Positions 27,596 through 40,502 are shown, counted from the stretch's first letter. The stretch: 64,000 bases of DNA from Ichthyophthirius multifiliis (GCF_000220395.1 NW_004086173.1:48173-112172), one strand, 5' to 3'. Numbers and translations are program-made. The notes: generated by a model from the letters alone, not told the origin.

Positions 27596-29803
27596 ATGGC
27601 TTTTGTTTATTTATCTTCTAAAAATTTACCATAATTTTCATAAATATAATCTAATTTAGGTCCAGGAAGTTATTTAGCTCATTAAAATTATAATATTAAA
27701 AAACTTTACGCTGGTTTTAATTCTACAGTTGAAAGATAAAAAGAGTTTTAATAAATAATTATTACACCTGGTCCTGGTGATTATAATATACAAAAAATTC
27801 CCTAAAATAATGAAAAATAATTATTAAATAAAAATATTAAAAGCTAAAATAATAATAAAAAACCTACTTAAATATTTTGCGGAAATTAAAAAAGGTTTAT
27901 ATTTTTATTAATAAATAAATATATATAATATCATATATACATAAATAAATTATTATATATTTAAGATTCGAAGATTATATAACTAAAGAAAAGCAATTAA
28001 TTCCTGGTCCAGGATCATATGATTATGACGAATAATAATTTTAAATGAAATCAAAAAAACAAAATATATAAAATAGCGATTATATTATTTCACATTTATT
28101 AAAACTTAATAAATATTAATCTGTACCTTCTATACCTTCTAAATATAATTAATATGGATATACAGAAAATGAAGGTTTGAAAAAAATATATATAAATATA
28201 ATACATATATATATATTTTATAAATCAAAATAAAGAAAATTAAATGAATTTGAATTAATTACCATTGCATTCATATTAAGGAACAAAATAAGATTCTGTA
28301 AATATAAAAATTTAATTAAAATAAGAAAAAAATTAAAAAAAAAAAAAAAGGTTGGGCCTGGATAATATGAAATAAATTATTCTTCATTAATAAAAGAAAA
28401 ATATAAAGGAACATAATGGCATAAATATAAATCCAGAAACGATAATATATTAATTAAATAATAAGAAAATATAGGCCCAGGTACATATGATGTTACAAAT
28501 AAATAAATACCAATATATAAGCTTAAATAAAGTCCTGGATTTATACTTGATTAATCTAAAGAATAAGCAAATTAAAGACTTAAGAATAAATTAAAAAAAG
28601 AAAATTAAGAAGAATAAGAAGATGAAGAATATATAAATGTATAATAAAATATTTACTATATATTTGATTTATATATAAATATATATTTTAATTTATATTA
28701 CTATATATAAAAAAATATATAAAGGGAGCAACACCTGGACCTGGATATTATTATAATTCAATTCCTAAAAAAACAATTAAACCAGAAAAATTCTAAAATT
28801 TCGGATCTTTTACTCCAAATAGATTTTCTATTGAAAAATAATAGCAAATTTTAATAGGTCCTGGTCAATATGATCCAAAAGTTTCTGGATTATTTGCAAA
28901 TAAATAATACGTATAAATATATAAATAAATATTAATATATATATATGTAAATAAATATATATTTATTTATATATAGGATTCGATATTTAAAAAACCTCCC
29001 TTTTTATCCTCTAATTAAAGATTTGAATAAAAAATATATATGAAATTTAACCTAGCCCAGGTTAATATTAAATAAAGCAAACTGTAAAAAAATTAATATA
29101 CAAAATGCCTAAATATATAAAAATTTAATATATAAAAACAGATAAAAGATAGAGTAATATAAAATCTATTAAAAGGATATAAAGGAAATTTCGGTGTTAA
29201 TGAAAAAAGATTTAAAGACTAAATAGATGTAAAAAAAATATATATTTTATAGAAATAAAAAATTAAATATATATAGGAAATACCTGGTCCAGGGACATAT
29301 ACTAATTCTATTAATGAATAAATATAAAATGAATAATAATCAGCAGTTTTTAAATCTTAAAATGGACGTTCTGATTTTGTTAATAAAGGTATTTTTTTTA
29401 TACATATAAAATTTAATCATATTTAATATGTTTTCATAATAAAGAAAAAAGACCACCAGTTGGTTCCTATTAATTAAATTATTATGATATTGAACATAAA
29501 ATATAAAACTAGTAAATAGATTCGGAAATAAAGACTAATATTCCTAATTTAGGATTTGGTATAGCAGCAGAAAGATTTAAAGATAAAAAAATCGAAGAAG
29601 TAGACGAACAGGATAAAATATTAAAAATTGCAAAAGATAATAATGAAAAATAAATTCCTAAATAGAAAAATTAAATAAGTTTTCCAAAAGCTGATAGATT
29701 TTCCCAAAAATAAAATATTAATAAAATTCCAGGACCAGGTGATTATAATTATGATTCGAATTGGAATAAAAGATCATATAATGTACATTTTGCACTTTTA
29801 TGA
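27596..29803 (+). CDS. SHIPPO / sperm-tail PG-rich repeat protein
   Basis: Begins MAFVYLSSKNLPQF at 27596 and ends NVHFALL at TGA 29801-29803. About ten copies of the PGPGxY repeat are seen, for example LGPGSY, TPGPGDYNI, IPGPGSYDYD, VGPGQYEI, IGPGTYDV, IGPGQYDP, PSPGQY, IPGPGTYT and IPGPGDYNY. Each is followed 20-30 residues later by an (F/G)-x-R-F type element such as GIAAERFKD or KADRFS. This repeat (Pfam SHIPPO/STPG, as in STPG1/2 and ODF3/CIMAP) is found in ciliary microtubule-associated proteins, including microtubule inner proteins. Introns of A+T with TA tracts separate repeats near 27900-27960, 28180-28220, 28650-28720, 28915-28975 and others. Placement in the axoneme is inferred from the family. 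Confidence 0.88.
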
Positions 29804-30022
29804 TAAAAAAACATATTAATTTTTTTATTAAAATTATAAATTATAATTTTTTTTTTAAATTTATAAAAAAAGAAAAAAAAAAAAAAAAATTTAAATAGCT
29901 TTTTTTTTTTTGTTTTGTTAATAAAAAAATATACAAATGAATTTAAATATTGCATAATAAAATTCATAAATAAAATAACAACTATATAATATGGTAAATA
30001 ATTTAAATAAAAACAAACAATA

Positions 30023-31356
30023 GAAAACCATAAATTAATTAATTAAAAAAAACACACAAAAACAAATTCAATAAAATAAAATATAAACGAAAACGAATAA
30101 ATACTTACCTAAAAAAAGACATTTTTTTAAACTTTATTAAATGAAGATTAATTACAAGAAAATTCAAAAGCTAATTTTTAATGCAAAAACCATCCTTAAA
30201 AAAAGGTATCAATTTTTTTTTTTTTTTTTTTTTCTAAAATAAATAATAATAAAAAAAAGGGAAAGTTTTATATAAAATCATAATAATATTTAAATTAATA
30301 TTATTGTAGTAAATGTACAATTAATTTATTTATGTAAGGAAATGAAATGTGTGAAATTCGAAAAACAAGTGAAAAAAAAGCATATAATGAAAAGAAAATT
30401 GATTTAGATAACTTCTTAATTCAATTAAATAAAATAATAGAAAATACAGAAAACGAATTAAAATCAATACAAATAAAATAAATAAATGTAAATAAATATA
30501 TAGAATAAGAAGAAAAAAAATTCAATGAAAACTTTCAAAATATAATTGATTTTTTTATGCGTTTATAAGTCGAATAAATTGAATAAATTTAAAAAATTAA
30601 ATCAAAAATAAGATAAGACTATTCAAATAAAATAAAGCTTTTTGATAATTTTTTGTTAGAAATAAATACTTAAAAAAAAGACATAAATATAAACTATTAA
30701 AATATTCTTGTAAAAGTAGAATATGATTAAATTTCTTCTATAATAAATTCATATAATATTTAAAATTAGTAAAAAAACCCAAAACTGAAAACGAGCATCT
30801 TGAAATTTTTAAAACAGAAATTTAAAAATTCGAAGAGATATTGAATTCACTCATTAAATAAAATTTAAATTTTATAAAAAAATAATATATACCCTATATG
30901 TCTAAACGCACTTCTTAAAATTTAAATAATGTAAATAAAAGTATCGAAAACAAAGAAAGATCAGTAGGAGCATCCACATAATTCCCAAATTAATCAATTT
31001 ATATATCATTTGATAATAAAGAAGCTTTCTAGAGCTAAGATAAACATATAAATAGTAGCAATAATATTATAATTAATCATTAAAAAACATTTTCGTTAAA
31101 TATGACAAACAATAGTAGTATAAATAATATGGCATAAAGTTCTTAAGGAGGAGAAAATTCAAATAATAATAGATGTAAAAAATTAAACTAATTTATAAAC
31201 AAAATCTAATAAAATTAAATTTAAAGAAATATTACATGTAATAATATTTTAAGAAAAGTATCTTTAAGTATAATAAATGATTCTTTAAATATAAATAATA
31301 ATAAAAATAATAATAATAAAAATTATAATAACGAAAATAAAAACAATAAAAACGAA

Positions 31357-31411
<55 letters not shown>

Positions 31412-31619
31412 GCCTTAATAATATTTCATTTGTAAAAAAAAAACATTTTTCAACTGAAAATAATTAATATGAAAAAATTAAAAAACATCTATTTAAATTT
31501 TAAATAATTATGATAGTGGAAAAAATATAAATTCATTTTAAATAAATAATTCTATAATAGTCCATTAAGATATATAATAAAATTCATATATCCCTTTTAG
31601 TGCTTATATTGATTATTGA
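30023..31619 (+). CDS. B-box-like zinc-binding coiled-coil protein with Asn-rich tail
   Basis: The first solid codons give ENHKLINQKKHTKT, then QLQENSKANFQCKNHPQKK. An intron at 30206-30259 follows, then KSQQYLNQYYCSKCTINLF and MCEIRKTSEKK. The order C-x2-H ... C-x2-C ... C suggests a B-box-type zinc site, though the spacing is not standard. A long Lys/Glu coiled coil (about 30380-30720) follows, as in TRIM-like proteins, then a Ser/Asn region with a poly-Asn tract encoded by AAT (about 31357-31407). The reading frame changes once after an A7 run at 30771-30777 and again near 31430-31510. The first can be explained by an intron from GTAAAAG (about 30710) to ACGAG before CATCTTG. The terminal frame ends PFSAYIDY at TGA 31617-31619. 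The start codon was not identified. Confidence 0.5.
31357..31407 (+). repeat. (AAT)n trinucleotide repeat coding poly-Asn
   Basis: About 17 uninterrupted AAT codons in the tail of the B-box-like gene, in frame with flanking NNENKNNKNEN and SLNNISF. Confidence 0.75.
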
Positions 31620-32291
31620 TATTTATTTTCAAAGATAAATTGTATATTACATATTTATTTTACTTATAAAAAATATATATTTTTTTCTATTTTAAATATA
31701 TATTTAGCCATAAAATATGTTTGTATATTAAAAAAATATTATATTTAAATATATTTTTGTATATTCTTTTTATATTTTATTTAAATAATTTTTTATTAAA
31801 ATAATTATTAATTTGACATTAAATTTATAGTCTAATCTTTATTTAATTTATAAATATTTTATTTCAGAAAATTTATTTGCGTACTTTCAAAAACTATATA
31901 AATTTAAAAAATATATAATATATAATTATAAATAATTAAAATAAATATTAACTATTCAGTTAGGCAGTATTTCTAATATGGATTAAAATTTCTAATCTTA
32001 TATAATGTTTAAATTTATAATTTTATTTTATAAATAATTTTGATAAAGTTATTTCAAAAGATTAAATATAAAAAAATTACAATCAGAAAAAAAAAAAAAA
32101 AAACTAGAGTAAGGAAACATTTTAAAGTTTTTTAAAAAAAAACGACCATTTTTTTGTTTTATTAATTTTGTAATAAAAAAAATATAATTAAGAATAAATA
32201 ATTAAAAGTTTTATAATTTAATTTAAAAATAAATAAATAATAATTTCTAAAATAAAAAAATCTCTAATTATTATATAATATTTCATCTATT
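31620..32291. other. Intergenic between convergent genes
   Basis: About 670 bases between the ends of the plus-strand B-box-like gene and the minus-strand calpain gene. A+T throughout, with A-runs at about 32085-32105. No feature is supported. Confidence 0.55.
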
Positions 32292-33590
32292 TCATATTAG
32301 TTTAATTTTTATTTATTTTTTGTTTAAATTAACAAAAAAAAAGTCCTTTATCCTAATTTTTTTTATTAAAATTGATTTTATTTTTATTTTTATTTTTATT
32401 TTCAAAAAATATATATTTAAAAAATATTAATTTATATTAAATAAACTATCATTAAATAATTTATAATAAGTCTTATACATAAAATTAAAAAAACAAGAAT
32501 TATTATAATTTTCTTATTTTTTCTTTAAAAAATTAATAATTAAAAAATAACATTTTCCTTCCAAAATTTTTAAAAAAAACTTGTTTTCTTTATTTAAATT
32601 TTAAATAAATAATATATATTTATCTTTTCTAAAAAATCCCTAAAAAAATAAAATTTATTCACAGAAAATTTATAAATAAAAATCATATATATCATCTCCA
32701 AATTATTAAAAAGAAATACATACAAACTATGTAATATTACTTCTAAACTAAATTTTTTATATATTATTATTTTCAAAAAATATATTTTAACTTTAATACC
32801 CTTCCTTTAAAATCCCGACTGAAATATACTAGATTTTTTACAAAAATTCACACAAACTATACTTAAGAGTCCTATTAATAGTATCTTGTAGATAAAAAAT
32901 CCCGTCTTTTACCAAAAAAAGGCTCAAAGAATGATATTTGAATTAAAATTCTTCCAAACAATTCCTAGTAGTAATTATAACAATATATTTATTATCTAAA
33001 AATTCCTGTAACAAATCCAATTTAGCATCTTTTATGTCCCAACCAATCACCGGTATATCTAAAATTTCCAAAATAGCAAAATCTACTGCTTATTTTTATG
33101 AAAGGAAATAGCCTGCATTAAATTTAGCCCAAGCTTTTTCCAAAAAAGCAAAATACAAATTATTATTATTAACTTCACTTCCATAAAATAACATAGATTT
33201 TTCATTATATAAAAACCTATCATCTACTTAAATAAACACAGGCTTTCCATTATGAAAAAAGCGTATTTTTTAGTTTGGAAAAAAAAGTCTTTTTATAAAA
33301 TTTATATTACGAGTAAAAATTAAAGATTTAAAAATACTCAAAAAATAACAATTTCCGATATTTGTACTTTATTTTATTTAATTATATGAAAATCTTTTAG
33401 GAAATAAACGAGTTTTATTATTTTGTAGTATTTTTTAAATTGAAATTGCTTGAAAATCTTTAATATATTCATAATCAGAATTATAAGGAAAATCATATTC
33501 AAAAAAATTAATTTTCAAACCATTAATTATGTTATATAATATTACTATTTCCCATAAAATATATAATTATAATTATTTAATTAAATGTTA
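32292..33590 (-). CDS. Divergent calpain-family cysteine protease
   Basis: Calpain catalytic domain signs are seen on the minus strand. NIGNCYFLSIFKSL has the catalytic Cys at 33348-33350 (calpains have GDCWFLAAL). IRFFHNGKPVFIQVDDRF matches the (Y)GEWVEVVVDDRLP block, and YFAFLEKAWAKFNAGY matches the WSALLEKAYAKLNGSY block. The His region is degenerate, KYHSLSLFLV where calpains have GHAYSV, followed by INRT where calpains have the NPWG Asn. The protein runs on for about 170 Phe/Lys/Asn-rich residues to the TGA at 32292-32294. No intron is needed. The reading extends upstream to about 33590 without an ATG in frame, so the start is not fixed and a first exon may be missing. Activity is uncertain because Asp before Cys is Asn and the His/Asn sites are altered. 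Confidence 0.65.
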
Positions 33591-33748
33591 TATAAATATA
33601 TAAATATATAATAATATATATATATATCTATATATATATTTAATTATATAATATTTTTTACTATTTTTTATATATATTCATATAATTTTTTTATATTATA
33701 TTTTAATTTCTTTATATTATTTTTATTAAAAATAATTTAATATTTAAT

Positions 33749-34379
33749 ATGAAATTATATAAAAAAAGTGAAATTTTTTCAAAAGAACATAATAAAAATT
33801 CTGAGTTAGAAATTTCTCCTGAGATATAAAAAAAAATAATGAACGGGAATGCCTAATTTATAATAGATTTAATGGTTAACATGAAAATGTAAAAAATATA
33901 TATAAAATAAAAATGAAATATTTATAAAATAAAAATTCATCCATTCATATAAAAAAGAGAAAGTTATACTATAACATCATTAGGAATACATTTAGTTAAT
34001 TATTTTTTTATAGGAAAAAGTTATTTAAATTATGATAGATTTGTAAAAAAATAAAATTTTATTAAATTAATTATTAAAAAGATTTATTGTGCAGCTGCAC
34101 TTATGTTGGCATTTAAAATAAGAGAATATGATCATTGTAGAATGAGACCAATAATAATAAACTATCATAAAATAGTTCCAAAAAAAAATAATGAAACAAC
34201 TTCTATAATAGATGATCCAACATTATAGTAAATAAAGAATAAAGTAATATTAATATATTTTTTTTAAAAAAAATAAAATATTTATTTTAATATTTAATTA
34301 TATTATTATATTATTATATTAATATATTATTATATTATTATAATATTAGTTTTAATATTATTATATATATATATTTATA

Positions 34380-34419
<40 letters not shown>

Positions 34420-35326
34420 TTCTTATTACTATAATTAAAAATATATTTTTTTATTTTACTTTATAAGATTTGTATTGCTGAAAGTAAAATCCTAAAAGCT
34501 ATTTAATTTGATTTCGATATTGCAATGCCTTTTGATTAATTAAACTAAGTTATTTCTACATTTTGTTCCAGAAAAGAAAAAGAGGAACATATTTTTTGTG
34601 CAACAAAAATTATTACATTTGATAGTTATAGAAGTTATGCTCCTTTAATTTTTAAACCATAAACAATTATAGTATCTGCTTTTATTATAAGCTGTTCATA
34701 ATATAATATAGATCCATAGTAATATTATATATAAATAAAAAGAATATAATTTATCTTTAAATAATATATAAAATTGACTAATATGTTATTTTTAAATTCT
34801 ATAAATAATTTATATAACATTAGAGAAAATTTATAATATTATTTTTATTATAAATTTGATATAATATTAAAAAATAATTTTATATAAAAATAAATTTTTA
34901 TACAAATATCAATTATATACATTTATAAAGTTTAGAATTATCATCTAAATTAAAAGATAAATATAATCCAATGGTACTTAAAGAAGAAGAAGCATACGAA
35001 AGATGGCTTTAAGAAGTTTCTTTAGAATTATAAGTATAAATAAATGCTGAAGAAATAAAAGGTAAAATAAAAATATATAAATATATATTATATATTTATA
35101 TAAAAAAATATATTTATATATATATATATATATATATATGAATATATATATATATAAATTTATATATATATATTTCATTTATTATATAGATTGCTTATAT
35201 GTTTTAAATGAATTACTTTATTTACATTATGTTCCAAAAGAAGAAATATAAAAAAAATAAGAAAATAACGATATTAATAATATTAATAATTAAGTAGATC
35301 TGTAAAAAATGGAAGTAGAAAAGTGA
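33749..35326 (+). CDS. Cyclin of the transcriptional K/L/T type
   Basis: Starts MKLYKKSEIFSKEHN at 33749 and ends QVDLQKMEVEK at TGA 35324-35326. The first cyclin fold is shown by TSLGIHLVNYFFI followed by CAAALMLAFKIREYDHCRM, the CL(FL)AxKxEE helix. The second is shown by ICIAESKILKAIQFDFDI (equal to E..IL..L.F.L), FDQLNQVIS, then PQTIIVSAFIISCSQYNIDP. That second-fold sequence is typical of cyclins K, L and T, partners of CDK9/CDK12-type kinases that act on RNA polymerase II. Introns lie near 33890-33935, 34240-34465 (holding (TA)n at about 34380-34412) and 35060-35190. It is divergently placed to the calpain gene with under 160 bases between. Which CDK it pairs with is not shown. Confidence 0.75.
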
Positions 35327-37787
35327 TTTTTTATATAAAATATAATATATTTATTTTAATTATATTTTTGTAAAAATAATATCTTTTATAATTATTATTA
35401 ATTTAATATTAAAACATGTTGTTAAAAATTAATTATATTTTTTAATAATATTTTTTTATTTCTTATTCAAATTTTATACTTAAATAAATAATCGATTTTA
35501 ATTATAATTATATTCAATTTATTTTTATATTACATATTTAATTTTTTTGATATTATTTTTTATATTTATTATATATTATAAATTTACATTTATATATTTT
35601 TTTAGAATTTTTATTACTTACTTAAAGGCTTATTTTTTTTTATGATCTTTTTTTTTATATTGATTTTTAATAATTAATTATTATTATTATTTTTGTTAAT
35701 AATTATATCATCTTTTTTTTATATATATTTAATTTTATCATTTTTTATTAAATATAATTAGATATTATTATAATTTTTCTTTCTTAAATATATAAATAAA
35801 ATAAAATATATAAAATTATTTATATAAAAAATCTAAAATTAAAATAAATTATATATCAATTAAATTATTTACATAATAAAATAATAATTTTCTTCTCACT
35901 TAATTTTTAAAAATACTAGGAGTATTTACAAGATAATATTTAAAATTACTATTTTTTTTATTAAAAAAATTTATTTATAATTTATTTTCTTATATTTTTT
36001 TATATTTCTTATAGATAAATTTTTAATACATATCTTTATTAATTTATTTTCAAAAAACTTTTTTTTTCAGCAAATATATTTATTTCTTTACAAATTTTAA
36101 ACCTAAATAATTTATATATATATATTTTTTTTTTAAATAATTTTTTTTTTTTATAAAGATAAGGTAATTCATATAAAAAATTAATGTATTTACAAAAAAA
36201 ATAGTATATATAAATCAGATAAAGTATAAAATTAATTTTTTCAGCAAAGCAAGATTTATAAATTAGTTTCTTTGTTTATGTATTATTTAATATTTATAAT
36301 TAATTAGGCTATAATATTTATTAACTTCTATAATACAGAATTTATAGATTATTTTTAATGAATTAAATTTTAATGAAACTAAAATATATTTGCTACAATT
36401 ATTAAATAAAAATATAAAATAAATTCTTAATTTAAAAATACAAATTATTAATATTGTACAATTTATTTTTTTAATTTTATAAAATTCAATATATGAATAT
36501 TTTAAAAATAAAAATGATAAAATAAATTAGAAAGTGTTTATTATAAATATAATTACCTAATAATTTTATAATTTGTATTATTACTAAAATATATATTCCT
36601 TTTTTTAATATAAAATTAAATATGATATATAAATAAATATATAAATATAAATATAAATATAAATATTATTTTTAATTTAAACATTTATATATATCATTAC
36701 ATTATTATTTATATATTTTTTTATTATTATTATCTATTTCTATAATATATATTTATATTTTTTTTGCTATTACCCTAAAGATCTTCTTTTTTATATAAAT
36801 ATAATTTTTTTTATTTTAAAAATAATTTAATTAGTAATTAAAAAATATAATTTATGATTTTTTAATATAATATAATATAATATTTATTTTTTTAATATTT
36901 ATATATATTTTTATAATATTTATAATTTTTTTGTTCAAAAATTAATAATATTTTTTTGTTTTTCGTTATATATTTTTTTTTAATTAAATAAGTTATTTTA
37001 AATAATCATTCATTTATATTTATGAAAATCTACGTCATACTTTATTTATAATTTTTATTTATTAAAATTACAATCATTATTAATAATTGAAAAATTTTTA
37101 TTTAAAAAAATTTTTAGTTAATTAGAATACATTATAAAATTAAAAATTTTTTTCAAAAACAATTTTAAATTATTATATATATAAATAAAATAACTTATAA
37201 ATATGTATTAATATTTAAAAAAAAAATACTAATATATTTTAAGTAAAAACAAAAAAATAAAATATGTTTTATAGATAATTATAAATGTTAAAATTTTTAT
37301 TTTTTATATTTTAAATTAATTAATTTTGTTTTATTATTTTTAATCTATTATTAAAAAATAAAATAACATTTTTTTTATATATATTTTTCTTATTTAAAAA
37401 TGTAAAATAAATATTTTTTTGTATTATATTTATATCTTTAGATTTATTTTAAGAAAATAAATTCAATAAAAAAATTAAATGAAATAATAAATTTAACAGA
37501 AATTTTAAAAATTTATGATAGAAAGATAAAAATATAATAATAAATATATTATGAAAAAGAAAAAATTAAAAATTCATATAAAATTAACACACATAAAACT
37601 ATTTTTAAAAAATTCTTATTTTATCATAAAAATTAAGAAATTAAAAATATTTTACACATCACTTTTTTTTTTTTTTAAAAAAAAAAATATATATATATAT
37701 AAAAAAATAAAATTATACAAATAAATATATAAATAAATAAATAAAAAAAAATAAAAATAAAAAAAATAATAATAATATATAAAATAA
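35327..37787. other. Long A+T-rich intergenic stretch
   Basis: About 2.4 kb, mostly homopolymer A/T and short TA tracts. Most frames show only Lys/Asn/Ile/Phe/Tyr from A+T bias. The exception is a stretch at about 37446-37667 on the plus strand that reads NSIKKLNEIINLTEILKIYD and YEKEKIKNSYKINTHKTIF. It has the mixed codon use of a gene and could be an upstream exon of the following cyclin or a small separate gene. Confidence 0.5.
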
Positions 37788-38830
37788 ATGTAAAATAAAT
37801 TATTAAGAGAACAATCTTAAATCTAAATTAACCGAAACCCATCATATATACGTGAATTAAGTTTTTTAAAGCTAATAAACAGAATTATACCTCAAGCAAA
37901 TGATATTATAAAAAAAGACAGTTTTAACTTCCTATAACAATAAATGAAACAATATTATCATTTATGTACATTGATTCTTTATTATCATAAAACTAAAATC
38001 AAACAGAAAGAGAATGTCTTTTATATATATTAGTATCTTTTTGTTTATCTTTAAAGTTATCTGATACTCATAATTAGTTTTCTGTAAGAAGTATGAGATA
38101 GAATTTTACTGATAATGAGATTATCCAAACTGAGTAAAAAATAATGGAAAATCTAAAATGGAATTTATATTTAGTTACTCCAGTAGATATTTCTTATTAT
38201 TTTTTAAAAGAACATTTTTCAAAATTTTTAGATGATTATGAATTTACGTCAATTCTTGATAGTTCTATTATTTAGGCTTTTTTTTCGAATTAAAATTGGA
38301 GTGCTAAAAATATGGGTGTTGGAGTGATTTTTTATGTCTTTTATACAGAAAATTATTTTTAATAATTTATTAATTTTTAAGACATTTTAACTAGTACTTA
38401 TCCTGAATATTTTAGTCTTTTGAATAAATTAATTAAGTCTACGAGTATTTAATTGAATAATAAAATAAATACAAGAAAGAGTTTAATAAGATGATGACGA
38501 AGAATAAAATGATATTAATGATAATAATAATATTAATAATAATAATGATGATAATGATGATGACAACAATGATGATGATGATAACGAAACAGAACCTAAT
38601 ACTTTTAATGGTTTGTAAAATCAAGAAAACAGTGATAGTCTAGAAGCTTAAGATGAATCTTTTATTGATTAAGAAGAAAAATAAAAATCTTATGATTAAA
38701 ATAATTAATTTTTTTTTTATTAACAAGAGGATGAGGAAGATGATGATGAAGATATTTTATTTTCTTTTGAAAAAATTTAAAAGAAATTGAAAAAAAATGA
38801 TTTCAGAGAACATGTAATGTTCTGGAATTG
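37788..38830 (+). CDS. Cyclin with cyclin-box N-terminal domain and acidic tail; one frame break
   Basis: ATG at 37788 opens MQNKLLREQSQIQINRNPSY and continues to PQANDIIKK. At the A7 run 37910-37916 the cyclin frame continues one base back: RQFQLPITINETILSFMYID, ERECLLYILVSFCLSLKLSD, TEQKIMENLKWNLYLVTPVD, FLKEHFSKFLDD. The TEQKI(L/M)E.L.WNL..VTP block and the CLSLASK-like helix are diagnostic of A/B/D/E-type cyclins, regulators of CDKs. A 31-base intron, 38445-38475 (GTATTTAATTG...ATACAAG), joins KSTK to RVQQDDDEEQ and a long Asp/Asn/Glu/Gln tail that ends REHVMFWN at TGA 38828-38830. The break at the A7 run is either a missing A in the sequence or a -1 shift. No intron fits it. Confidence 0.7.
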
Positions 38831-39533
38831 AAAAAACTCTTTAAATAAATATTTAATTTTAATTTTTAATCATTTCAATACTAAATTATAAAAAAAATAC
38901 ATTTTAAAAAAGGGAATATTAATAAAAGAAAATGAAAAAAAACATTATTTATATTCTTTAATTTTTTAAAGAATTTGTTAAGTTTTTTTTTTTATTATTA
39001 TTATTATTATTCCTTTTATTTTTGTGCTTTTTATTGATTTTTTTTTTTTTTTTTTTAAATAAAAAAAAAGATAAAACACAATTATATATTTTTTTATTTT
39101 AAATTATAAATAAAATAAATTAAATCTTAATAATTTTTTTTTTTTTTTTCCCTTTTTTTTTATCTTTATTTCTTTAGTAATTTTATTTTTAAATATAATA
39201 TTTTTTTTCTATTTTTTTTTTTTTTTATCAAATATTAATCCTTTTTAATTTTTGTTTTGTTTTTTTTTTATTTGGGACCTTTTATGTATTAAATTTTATT
39301 TATTTATTTATAATTTTCCGTTTATTTATCTATTATTAGAAATATTTAAAATTATATTTAAATAAAAAAAATTATATTATTATTTTATTTTTAAAAAAAT
39401 AAAAAATATTTAAAAAAACACAATAAAAAAAAATATAAACAATAAAAAATAAAATTACATTTTTTTTTTAAATATATCATTATAAAAATAAAATCCATAT
39501 ATAATTATATTTTTAATATATAAAAATAATAAA

Positions 39534-40106
39534 TCATTTATATTATTCCTACATAATTTATATTTTCTCTTTAATATATTTAATATTTTATAAAGAATTC
39601 TCACATAAATATATTTATATAAATATTTTATATTAATTAGACTAAAAATATACTATTTTTTTACTCATAATTACTATTATTAATTTTATTTTTAAATTAA
39701 TGTGTTTGTAACTAAGATATTTTTTCTTCGAAGTTTTTATTTTTTAAAGGAAATATTAATATATTTAATTATTCATTATTTATAAAATAAGAAAAATATA
39801 CTTTTTTTTGAATTCATTATTAATTTATTTGCTTGAAATTTAATCGTTATTTTCTTCTGGATTTAAATAATCTTTATTTTATTATTGATCTGCATTATTA
39901 TTATTAAATATTTATCTTTTATTACATTACAAACCAGAGCAATAATTTAAAAAGATGTATCATTGTTTAAGTTTTTGTCATTGAAGCTTTAATTATCTTC
40001 AATATTGCCTTATATAAAATTTTAAATATATATATGAAAATAGTTCTTATTTATTTCCTAGTTTATAAATTTATTATGAATAAAATTTAATGAATTTGCA
40101 AAACAT
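39534..40106 (-). CDS. Doubtful small hypothetical gene
   Basis: On the minus strand the stretch near 39990-39810 reads GNIEDNQSFNDKNLNNDTSF. After a possible 40-odd-base intron (GTAATGTAATAAAAG...ATGCAG) it reads YQQQNKDYLNPEENNDQISS, which has the mixed Asp/Glu/Ser codons of real genes here. It then fades into A+T-biased sequence until a TGA at 39534-39536. An ATG at 40106 (MFCKFIKFYSQQ) is open but not cleanly in phase. No family is recognised, and it may be a gene remnant. Confidence 0.25.
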
Positions 40107-40424
40107 TTTTTTTTCATATATATTTTTAAATTTTTTTTTTTTAATTTTTTTGTGATTATGTTTATATAGATTAAATCTTTAATCTTATATGTTATTTTTA
40201 AAAAAATAAATTATTTTTAAAGTTATAGTTTCTATTATTTAATTGAAATTTAATTTTATTTATCATATTTTTTATTATAATATGAATTTATTATAAAAGT
40301 ATATTAATTATTATATTAATTTATATTTAATTAATTATAAAGTTTATATATAATTATTTAATTATTAATTATATTATTTTTTAAAGCAATTATTTCTGTT
40401 AATTAATAAAAGATAAAAAATAAA

Positions 40425-40429
<5 letters not shown>

Positions 40430-40472
<43 letters not shown>
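40430..40472. repeat. (TA)n microsatellite upstream of the tmcB-like gene
   Basis: Uninterrupted TA of about 43 bases followed by a T10/A7 junction and a second TA tract at 40509-40535, ending four bases before the ATG. Confidence 0.75.
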
Positions 40473-40477
<5 letters not shown>

Positions 40478-40502
40478 ATATTTTTTTTTTTTTTAAAAAA
40501 AA

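Noticed and set aside
35327-37440. Long frames without TGA in A+T-rich DNA
   Set aside because: With one stop codon and this base composition, long open frames arise by chance; they show only Lys/Asn/Ile/Phe/Tyr and no mixed codon use.
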